Positions 55,700 through 64,000 of a stretch of DNA of 64,000 nt are shown here, piece after piece. The DNA is from Aldrovandia affinis (Eukaryota; Chordata; Actinopteri; Notacanthiformes; Halosauridae), in assembly GCA_029706075.1 (NCBI GenBank), contig JAINUG010000021.1, positions 930,001-994,000 of the forward strand. The letters run 5' to 3'. How positions within the stretch are numbered: the stretch's first letter is position 1; every line of letters begins with the position of its first letter. The notes under the pieces were generated by a model. The model saw nothing but the letters and a program-made list of their open reading frames with translations, did no database searches and was not told where the DNA came from. A program made the position numbers and the translations under genes.

Positions 55700-58049
55700 A
55701 TTGGTTGACGAACAGAACCCCAGTCTGGAATTCAGTACTGCGCTTGCGCTGAGTCAATTTTCAGTGTCATGAACGCGCGCGTTAATTCCAGCCTCGAGTT
55801 TGGTCGATAGTTTGTGTGTGCACGATAATATTTTACTGATAACAAGCATACGATGGATCTTTTAAACACTGTTATATTTATTGTAAATAGTAAACATCGT
55901 GGAAAATGCGCCATACTTCGGCTGGCTAGTATAACTAGACTGGCTGGCTTCATAGCTATAATGTTACAATTAGAGGTCTTCCAGATGGAGGCGAATTATC
56001 ATACGATAGCTATGGTATGTTTTATGTTAAGATTGAATACATGACGACTGTTGAAATATTAACACAGAGCTCAGTTAGATTTTGCACTAAAACAAGTTGA
56101 AATACGTTGTTTTTGTATGTTTTGCATTTAAAAGACAAAAGTGTTACAGCGAAATCAGAAGCTGCTGTTTGAGGAAAAAAGGTTGACTGGTTCCCCCCTC
56201 TGTTAAAACATGGAATGGCAGGAGTAGGCCTATATCACGAAGGATCATTTCGTTATGAACATTGTTACATTTCTCAAAATAAGACCCGTAAAGTCAATAT
56301 TTGCATTTAAATATTTTATTGATAGTAAACATCTTTGAAATTAAGGCAGATCATTGATGCTACTTTTCCAACACACTTGCCAAAATGACATTATTTTTAA
56401 GAAGAATATTTTGAAGAAATAGTGAACAATTATTTTCTTCAAAAATAATTTCATAGGAGTAAAATATTTTGTATTTAATCTTCAATTCAGAAAAATATGT
56501 TCAACTGTATGGTTACCCAATGAGTCATTTTCATAGCACTTATGAGTCACTTTAAAAAAAAATTACAATTACACTTTCTTTAATATATCAAAATAAAGAA
56601 ACAATGATATAACACACAGTCCATGAATTTGAGAGAAATGCATTATTTGCACAATTATTTAAATATGACATTGTTGTTTTATATTTAATCCCCATAGATG
56701 TAATCAAATTGGCCTTTGATTTATCGGCATATATTTCTAGTACAATCATATCATTGTTGGCATCTCTCAAGTTTTGACAACGACCCACAAACATACAACA
56801 GAACAATTTTGGCAGTACCAACAAACCTTCCAAAAAATGACACATCACATAGCATATATAAATTAACCAAAAAACAGAGAACTCTGAGACGTGCTCCGGG
56901 GGTCTGAGACGCATGTTCTGTTTCTGGCTTCAAAAAGTGCAGAAATTACAAGTCCATCACAGCAACACCATAGTAGCAACATGCTCTTCATAAAAGAATA
57001 ATAACAATTCCCCTGTGGACCCTTTGGCCTCTACCTGTGGCTTGTGGCTGGCAGGTCCATCCATGAGATAAGATCGGAGTGACTATGACCTAGATTAATG
57101 CGGACTGGAGTTTGTTCCCCTTTAAATTGCTGCATCTTGAGAGGCAGAGAGACAACGAATACAATTTTTTAAGTCTTTAGTTTGACTCAGCAAGAGATTA
57201 AACACACAACCGCAACATGCGCGCTCTTGTCTCAAGGCCCGAGATCTCACATGCACTGATTAATTAACGATATACAGAAAGTTTTGGAACTGACAAAAAG
57301 GTCCTCTTGGAGAACACTGCCTCATTTGCAGTCAATAATATTTAATAGATTAGTGTTCACTGTATGGACACACATAAATAGACCGTGGCTTTTCAGAATG
57401 CAAATAGTGCAGCTGTACAGAACAAGGGATTACATCAGTCCAGAAGACAGAAAAAGGACAGTTACACACGGTAAACAGAGGTAAAGAATAACAATGTTGC
57501 AAATAGTCTGTGCCATTTATGCTGCAGAAAAGGGATGGTGTTACCAGCCCCTTGTTTAGTGAAAATCCTCAATGACAATACAGATTCACCTGTCAAAGTG
57601 TTACCAGTAGAGGGCAGTACAATCCAATTCGTAAGAGTGGGGGCTGAGCGTGCCTCCACCACTGTGACATTTCCTAAAGAATGCTGCCACAGTTTCACAC
57701 CTCATAGATAACACCAATACGTTTTAAAAAATCGTATACTGAACACGAACTAACTTAATAGGTTGTTTTTTTAACTAATTTCTGTCTGCTCAGGCCCATG
57801 AACCAGTACATCCTGTGCTTCCACACAAAAAATGAAGCCATGTTTAAATAAATGTTTCCTACAATTCAATAATTTCGTGTTTAAAACATGTTCCTGTGAA
57901 TGCCCATTCACCTGATTGATGTCTTCTCTCTAAAAGTTCCAAAGTATTTGAAATAAAAGATTTTGTCAGAAACATTATTTATGATCGACCACAAATTTGG
58001 CTTTTCACAATGTGAAATACAGCAAGTATGTGATTGTACACGATGCCAC
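55700..58049. other. Intergenic, AT-rich
   Basis: Between sgpp1 and the 3' end of the SERTAD4-like gene. No conserved frame or repeat family recognised. A minus-strand AATAAA near 56312 might serve a longer SERTAD4-like 3' UTR. Confidence 0.55.
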
Positions 58050-58055
58050 TTTATT
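58050..58055 (-). terminator. Candidate polyadenylation signal of the SERTAD4-like gene
   Basis: AATAAA on the minus strand about 450 bp after the stop codon at 58504-58506. Reasonable distance; not confirmed. Confidence 0.4.
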
Positions 58056-58503
58056 CACAACATTCAGAATTGTGATTTATAGCCATGATAAGCAAGACAC
58101 TTCAGTTGTTCTCAAACAAGTAAATCAATGAAATAGCATGGTTTGAATAACTACACTGAAAAAAGCATCCCTGAAACTGATACCGGTTCTAACCGCAAAA
58201 CAGTCTTGTAATAAGTTGTATTAAGTCATTCTGCTACACCACGGCAGTGAGTCTGCGATTACAAGGTATCCTTTTAAACAAGCTGTTGATTTGGACTGTT
58301 CCTCTACATTCTTATCATAAGAAATGTCTTGTAAACCCAATAAGAACAGCCATTTCAAATCGTTACGAGGCTGCCTGTTTAGGCACTCATTGAAACAGCC
58401 CACGCTGCAGCGTTCTCAAACTCTGACCAAATGTTGTTTTAATGTGTGTAGGTGTACGGGTGAGTATCTGTTTCTTTCCATGTGTAAGCAGCAAGAAACC
58501 CAG

Positions 58504-58893
58504 TCACCCATTATCATCCAGTTTGTAGACCAGGACTTGAGTGCTGTGGTCAGGCGTGGCACTGGGGTAGCTGCCCAGTCTGTAAAAGTAGCTGGTGGAG
58601 CCATAGGGCACCACATGGTAGTGCTGTAACTCTTCATACCCAAAGGTTTGGGAGCAGCAGTCTGCCATTACCAACTTCAGCCTCTTCCTGTCCGTGAAGA
58701 GCAGGCTCTGGCTGGTCCCCCTGTCACAGGCCCCCTGCCCTGCCTCCATCTCCTCCTCCTCATGGTGGATCTTCCGCAGCAGGTTGTTGATGAGCACAGA
58801 GCGCCGCAAGTAGGCCTCTGGGTCCTCCAGGAACCTTAGCTTCTGCAGGGAGAGTTTGAGGATGCAGCTGCGGTCTTCTGCCAGTATCAGGTG
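58504..58893 (-). CDS. sertad4: SERTAD4-like terminal coding exon with SERTA domain
   Basis: 129 codons and a TGA at 58504-58506, acceptor CGTCTCCCCAG. The SERTA domain occupies roughly the first 45 residues and is followed by an acidic EEEEME stretch and a divergent tail rich in Y, H and S. Confidence 0.88.
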   Translation of the reverse strand, partial: HLILAEDRSCILKLSLQKLRFLEDPEAYLRRSVLINNLLRKIHHEEEEMEAGQGACDRGTSQSLLFTDRKRLKLVMADCCSQTFGYEELQHYHVVPYGSTSYFYRLGSYPSATPDHSTQVLVYKLDDNG

Positions 58894-59181
58894 CTGGGGA
58901 GACGCACAAGCCAAAAGAATATACAATGTTATGCTCCAACATAGCTCCCGAATAGTATGTTCTGACCGCTACTCATTACTCTCAGAGGAAGCAGTTCTTA
59001 CTCTCTGAAAATAGCCATGGATGTCTCTTTGAACATCCTCTTCTTCCGCATATTTCCTCTTGAAGTAAGCAACCTTCGACGTTGTTGATCGATTTGGTCT
59101 CTCTCGGAGAGAATCGGCTGCCAGGACGCGAAGGAAAATGTGAAGCAAATGTGTTACACTGGCCAATATCAAATCTCTTGT
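58504..59181 (-). CDS. sertad4: SERTA domain protein, SERTAD4-like (two certain exons; N-terminal exon uncertain)
   Basis: Exons 59181-59002 and 58893-58504, joined in phase 0 (CAGAGA|GTAAGA to TCCCCAG|CAC). The first carries TTSKVAYFKRKYAEEED, almost the same as TTSKITYFKRKYVEEED of human SERTAD4. The second carries the SERTA domain ILKLSLQKLRFLEDPEAYLR then RSVLINNLLRKIHHE (human ..YLRRSVLINNLMKRIHGE). SERTA proteins are small nuclear transcriptional co-regulators; SERTAD4 itself is little studied. After the domain come RKRLKLVMADCC and a tail ending VYKLDDNG. This is about 189 residues plus the N terminus, much shorter than human SERTAD4 (about 356), so it may be a shortened orthologue or a separate paralogue. 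No in-frame ATG occurs in the first of these exons, so an upstream exon must supply it. Confidence 0.85.
59002..59181 (-). CDS. sertad4: SERTAD4-like exon with KVAYFKRKY motif
   Basis: Donor AGA|GTAAGA. The left-most plausible acceptor in this frame is GTGTCAAATCAG at 59182, phase 0, with a CTGAC branch-like site 24 nt upstream. A stronger-looking acceptor, GTCCTGGCAG, lies inside, giving a phase-1 start near 59124. The 3' 115 bp are coding in either case. Confidence 0.75.
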
Positions 59182-59221
59182 CTGATTTGACACAGAGTGG
59201 AAAGAGTCAGAATCACCTGTA

Positions 59222-59262
<41 letters not shown>

Positions 59263-59318
59263 CTTTATTTGTATAGCACCTTTCATACGGAAATACAGCT
59301 CAAAGTGCTTTACAGAGT
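59222..59318. repeat. (AAT)n run with repeat-tail fragment
   Basis: About 13 AAT units, then TTTATTTGTATAGCACCTTT and CAGCTCAAAGTGCTTTACAG, a 3' tail common to fish transposable elements. It lies about 40 bp before the predicted acceptor at 59182 and creates the poly-isoleucine open frame, which is not protein. Confidence 0.8.
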
Positions 59319-59387
59319 GCATCGAAAATATATGTTTTTATTTTTAACTGTGGCAAGTTTGCAGTATTGCAGTAAAGATGACAGTAC

Positions 59388-59484
59388 CTGATAAGGGCAG
59401 GAATCAGCCACAAACAAGCTCTCTGCCTGGATTCCTGTTCCTCTGAGCCACCTTCTGCACTTCGCACATCGCATTCACACGTTT
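59388..59484 (-). other. Possible 5' exon of the SERTAD4-like gene, alternative A
   Basis: Bounded by a good acceptor (TTTGTGTCTCCTGCAG) and donor (TTATCAG|GTACTG). An ATG at 59474 opens 29 codons in phase 0 that could join the exon at 59181, giving a 218-residue protein. The ATG context is weak and the residues match nothing I know. Confidence 0.25.
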
Positions 59485-59857
59485 CTGCAGGAGACACAAA
59501 CCCAGGACAATTGTACTAAGGGAACTGCTTTAAATGATACCGATATGAGTGGCTTTATGTATGGAATGAGGAGCCTAATACTCGATGACTAAAAGCGGAA
59601 GTTATTGAGTTCATTGGTGAATAAATGCAATCCATCTGCTTTTAATTTATGCCGGTGAACATGTGTAATCTTTTATCTCTAATCCACCAACAATGACTTT
59701 TTTGAAAAATCGAAAGCAACAGTAACAACAGAAGCAGTCACATTTATTGCCGTTATGAAAAATCATGCCCTGAGTTATAAGTGCTGACTGGACAATTAAA
59801 CAAACACTAAAAATGATGTCAAATTAATTTTTTTATATAATAATATAATAATAATAT

Positions 59858-59910
59858 ATGACATTTAGCAGATGCTTCTATCCAAAGCGACTTACACTAA
59901 TGAATGCATA
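59858..59910 (-). mobile_element. SINE tail fragment
   Basis: ATGACATTTAGCAGATGCTT, CTATCCAAAGCGACTTACAC, then TAATGAATGCATA; truncated copy of the tail seen at 4211 and 51872. Confidence 0.7.
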
Positions 59911-60997
59911 CATTTTTCAGTATATGTGGCCCCAATGGGAACATCAACATTGACATCAACATCCACAGCTACTTTTTTTCTTTTAATTTTGTAGCATCTA
60001 CACCATTATTTTCAGTAAGCACAACCAATATCCACTATGTGGAAAGGGACACTAAACTTTTTTTATTGAAACAATAATTTACTTCCATTTTGAAAACACT
60101 GTTGACATGGTTTTCCATGGGGCAGATAAAGTATCAAAGTGGCGCGCATCGCTACTAACCAGGGTTGGACAGTTGACACCCCCTTTTCTTTAGGGAGGAT
60201 TACACTATTACACTTCCTCAGTATTGTATGTCTTTAAAGAGTCAGAAGTCAGTATTTGTTTCAATCACTCAATCAATTTTGGGGGAGGTTGTTGCTGTTG
60301 CCTTTCCAGAAAGCGGCAGAGTATAATGTCTGTTTATATCATTAGCTAAAGATATTATGCTCAGGGAATTCTTATAGGTGCTCAGTGGCTTCTTAATTGA
60401 CTGAGCTGGTCCTTGGAGTTTACTGTTATGCCTCTTCTCTGTGCTATTACAAGCAATTTATCTAGCTATGCGGAATGTGAGTGTATAATGATCATCAAGG
60501 TGCATCAAATTCATGTCCTATGAGCATTGCATTTTTTAATCTCCCACAACCTATTTCTAACGTTACAGTGTTCGAGATCTATTGGCAGTTTAGAGCAAGT
60601 TGAAAGTGTTTTACTATATTTTGGTATCTAGACTAGCAAAGCCTCGAGAGAAACCTACCCTTACTCCCGCAAACTGTATTCACATTATAGCGCTTGGCGG
60701 TAATGTAAATATAGTAATTAAAACCTACTCTACTATAGGAACCTAAGTTCTGTCAGATGTGCTGCTGGTTGAAATACAACGCCGATGGTAAATTAAATTC
60801 GTAGACGCAATTCAAAATGATCTAGCCGTTTAGTATTTCGCATTTGTTTTATTATATGACAAATAAAACAAATATCATGTAGCTTTATAATGAAAAGACA
60901 ACAAGAAGAAATACCTTTTGATAATGGTCAGATATAATGCACTTTGAGACTCAAATAGTAGATCAAATGGATGAAGTTGTTAAATGACTCCGCTCAC

Positions 60998-61042
60998 GTC
61001 TGTTGCCGTCGTCCAGTTTGTGAGCGGTCTTTGCTGTGACAT
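60998..61042 (-). other. Possible first coding exon of the SERTAD4-like gene, alternative B
   Basis: ATG at 61040-61042 followed by 15 open codons (MSQQRPLTNWTTATD) to a donor GAC|GTGAGC in phase 0. Splicing to 59181 keeps the frame and would give 204 residues. It lies about 180-240 bp downstream of the promoter motif cluster at 61220-61281, as a first exon should. Joined instead to the candidate exon at 59484, the frame closes. Confidence 0.35.
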
Positions 61043-61214
61043 TAATCCGTTTGGTTTCTCTTCCAATTGTCCCCGCTATCTGTACTGACTGAAGTTTGCC
61101 TTTTACACCCTGCCGCTGTATCGCTGCCTTAATTATCCCCTCGGAACACGCAACACTCCTAGGTCTTAAAATATCCCTTTTTGTGCAACAAGCAACAACA
61201 CAGTTCTTTCTGCA

Positions 61215-61285
61215 CCCTTATTGGTCCTCACAGAAGCAGATGTTTCTTGTTGCTAGGAGAGTCGCTAGGCGATGATGACGCTCCA
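61215..61285 (-). promoter_or_regulatory. CCAAT, two X-box-like (RFX) sites and CRE-like site
   Basis: On the minus strand, left to right in transcription order: GCGTCATC (CRE-like, 61276-61281 core), CATCGCCTAGCGAC, CTCCTAGCAAC (X-box-like, 61249-61274), and GACCAATAA (CCAAT, about 61220). CCTAGCAAC is a strong half-site for RFX factors. It is a plausible proximal promoter of the SERTAD4-like gene, or of an unseen divergent gene. Confidence 0.4.
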
Positions 61286-61629
61286 TCATTTCAGCATCCT
61301 CTCTATTTGGTGCTAGGTTTCATGATTTTTTTATTCGCTGAATTAGATACATATAGGAGGAGATAAGAATGTTTGATTCAAATGTAATATTTGCGCATTG
61401 TCTTGTGTTGCTTTTATACGACTAAATCCACAGATTTGTCACTTGTCACCTGTACTTTAAGAGGCCTGTTAGGCAAGTAGGACATACAACTGCATTCTGT
61501 TACTTTAGAAAGTACACAAATTTGACAAAAGGTTAAATGATCAGTCAGCATCTCTGTTGTAGTATCCAAGGAGGTTGCTCTCCTTGTCATCTGCGCAAAT
61601 GGCAGAACCAAGAAAGTAAGGCAACAGCA

Positions 61630-61890
61630 GTGTTAAAATAAGAATCACAATTTATTGAAAGACAAAAATAAGTACAAAACATGTTCTGTTGCATCCTTTT
61701 GGCATGCACGGTACAGGCACTGTTTATACAGACATGAGAATTTGTCCATGCATTCGGCGTTTGACAGGAATGGTAAACATTATTGACAACACATGCTCGT
61801 CTCAGTTTCTTACAACAATTGTACTCCACGCACACAAACTGGTCCTTACATATATTGCAGGCACTTCTTCTTATACAGTTCCGGAAGCTG
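61630..61890 (-). other. Possible terminal exon of an unidentified minus-strand transcript
   Basis: Minus-strand acceptor-like GCCCATTTTACAG at about 61890, and AATAAA at 61651-61656 followed by a GT/T-rich stretch. One frame reads LPELYKKKCLQYM then stops; another is open and cysteine-rich but runs past the AATAAA. I do not recognise either. Confidence 0.25.
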
Positions 61891-64000
61891 TAAAATGGGC
61901 ATGCCATAGAAAATATATTTTTAGAAATGAAAGGATAAAATTGTGCTAAAAATATCCAGAAATATGTACAGTAACTTTCTGCATGCATGTTTTCAATAAT
62001 AACAATATGTATTGTTAGTAGTTTTGGGGTCAATAGATCATCATTGGGGGATTATGGATTTGGGCTGTTTCTATTGCTTATGCACATTTTTTTAAAACAT
62101 TGGTGCATTTTCAAAAGTGTGAACACATCATTCTAAGCCCTAATTTGAGAAAAAATGAATTAGTTCCGTTTTGTTGAGACCTTAAAAAACACACAAACTT
62201 GAATCAAAGAAAAAACTACGCCATTAAAAGACAATACGCCATTACTTTAATCATCCAAACATAACAATACAATGTCACTTTAACTAAACAACGCCAACAA
62301 GCACTAAAGTGTTCTGACAAAAAACGTGATACACTGTCCAGACCGATTGTCTCTATTATTTCTACCATTTCAATGTCTACCATTACTCTAATTAAAATCA
62401 AAGTAGAATGCTTTTATTGTACGTGACAGTGAGATAAACCATCTGGAGGACTGTTCTTATCATTCCTGAAGGTCTTTTCATTGACTATGTCCAGTCAGCA
62501 GGCTGTTCATCTGCAGTGCACCTTGGAAACAAGCAATGCATGTGGAAAATCCATGTTTGACATTGCCAAGGTGTTACAATACAGTTTGTCATTGCACGTC
62601 TCATGCATTGTGGCTTTCTGACCATAGTGCGGGTCATACACTTGCTATCCCAAAGCTGTGTAAAAAAAAACCCTCTGTCATGGGGTTTTCGGAAGAGGGA
62701 AACTGATGAGTAGAGTTGAGCCTCTTAGTCTAATTCAATATTATTGCATAACCTTTAGCCCTTGCCTGCAACAGCTACTGTAAGGCCAACCTTACCCAAA
62801 GCCATCCCAAACAAGACCACTACTGATATCCTCACCATAGTAACAACCCTATTCCATTGGCTACTCTCAAGTTTACATAGTTATTTCTCACACACAGCCT
62901 TTAGAACAATGGTAAGATAATTATCTATTGAATATTGCATGGTTGTCACACAGATAAAGCAACAAAGATTTGGTACAGTTAAAATAAATTATGATTTGAT
63001 GTTTAACTGAAAGGGCCATTTCAAATTAAATGCGCTTTCAGTTGGGAGAATGGAATTTCAGAATTGGAAAGGAGACATAACCTAATGAAACTATATTATA
63101 TTTTGCTCAGATTTATGAGTCACAGTATTGTATGCTACGCTGAGTTTTGAAAAATATGTGAAAAGTTAAAAAAATGTACATAAGCAATAGAAAAAACTGT
63201 AAGAGGACTTTGCATCTCATCTTAAGACTGAAATTGCAATTGGAAGTCCAGTGTCCATGCCCAATGAAGAAAAGCAGTTTCACCACTATCAAATGTATAA
63301 AAATAATTGAAATCAAACCCATCACCACATTCTTTCCCCATCAGCAGTGGTCTATATATGGCCATACTGGTTAAGAGGGATTTAATTCTTCCCACCCACA
63401 GCCATATGCATACATGTTAAGTGCTCCCGCCTTACACAACAGCCACATTTGATAAAGGTTCAACTGGCAAACCGTCACCTGGCCCATCCATTATGACTGC
63501 CTGAAGCTAGACCAATTTCAGGTTAATTTCAGGTTAGGTCAATGGTGATTTCATCATGCATAATGAGCATTTGTGGCAGCATTCTGTTTAATAAATTAGC
63601 TTAAAATTAAGCCGTTTGAGGAATAACACCTCCGGTGTTTGACCATTAATACATACTGCGCTAATATACAAATGAGTTTTTCTGCTCCAGTGGGAATATT
63701 AATAAAGGGGCTACAGTGCACTGCCAACTTAACTCGAGTGCAGGTATACAGAGCAGCATCACTAACAAATGGAGGTGAACTGCAATAGCTTGGTCTTTTT
63801 ATCTTTACCACCACAACTCTGCTGTGTTGCCCAAGCTCCCTTCAGAGCAATATGCCTTGAGGGCTGAAAGTTCACAGGCAGGATAAGACAGTGCACCACC
63901 ACAGCAGCTACTCAGGGGAGCCAGTGAAGCAAGGCATGCATGGCAATATAGATTAGCATCACCCTGTATCATTCAAAGAAGAGCTTACCAATTACGACTA
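61891..64000. other. AT-rich region, nothing recognised
   Basis: No conserved frame, RNA gene or repeat family is evident on either strand to the end of the window. Confidence 0.55.

Noticed and set aside
59222-59300. Poly-isoleucine N terminus joined to the SERTAD4-like exon
   Set aside because: It is the translation of an (AAT)n microsatellite and a transposon tail just upstream of the splice acceptor.

Overview
The window is vertebrate nuclear DNA, almost certainly from a ray-finned fish. It has split genes with GT-AG introns, abundant CA/GT and GA/CT microsatellites, several copies of fish-type tRNA-derived SINEs, and a decayed Tc1/mariner fragment. Most of it is non-coding. Nearly all of the more than 200 open frames longer than 60 codons are chance or repeat-derived.

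Four protein-coding genes can be supported, all on the minus strand. (1) ppp2r5e (PP2A B56-epsilon regulatory subunit): nine coding exons between 17020 and 930 give the first 318 residues; the last third lies beyond position 1. A non-coding first exon with a strong donor at 21748 and a CCAAT/CRE promoter lies at about 22.2 kb. (2) wdr89 (WD40 protein): a single coding exon at 27244-28386. (3) sgpp1 (sphingosine-1-phosphate phosphatase 1): three coding exons at 54409-55287, 47682-47771 and 37675-38225. The last exon carries an apparent one-base deletion. (4) A SERTAD4-like gene: two well-supported exons at 59002-59181 and 58504-58893, with a possible first exon at about 61.0 kb behind a CCAAT/X-box/CRE cluster.

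The order ppp2r5e - wdr89 - sgpp1, all in one orientation, matches human 14q23.2, so this is an old conserved block. The SERTAD4-like gene next to sgpp1 is the least expected element. The four genes do not form a pathway; the link is synteny.

Layout: 1-5.6 kb, compact 3' half of ppp2r5e as seen here, with microsatellites and a minisatellite filling one intron; 5.6-16.9 kb, large intron with a SINE and an intronic CpG island; 17-21.7 kb, 5' intron; 22.3-27.2 kb, AT-rich intergenic DNA and the wdr89 3' UTR; 29-33 kb, intergenic DNA with a young SINE, a Tc1 fossil and a 100-N assembly gap; 33-55.3 kb, sgpp1 with its long 3' region and two introns of 9.5 and 6.6 kb; 55.3-58 kb, intergenic; 58-61.3 kb, SERTAD4-like gene; 61.3-64 kb, AT-rich DNA with one unassigned polyadenylation-like site. 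I saw no prokaryotic-type system, CRISPR array, rRNA gene or functional tRNA gene.
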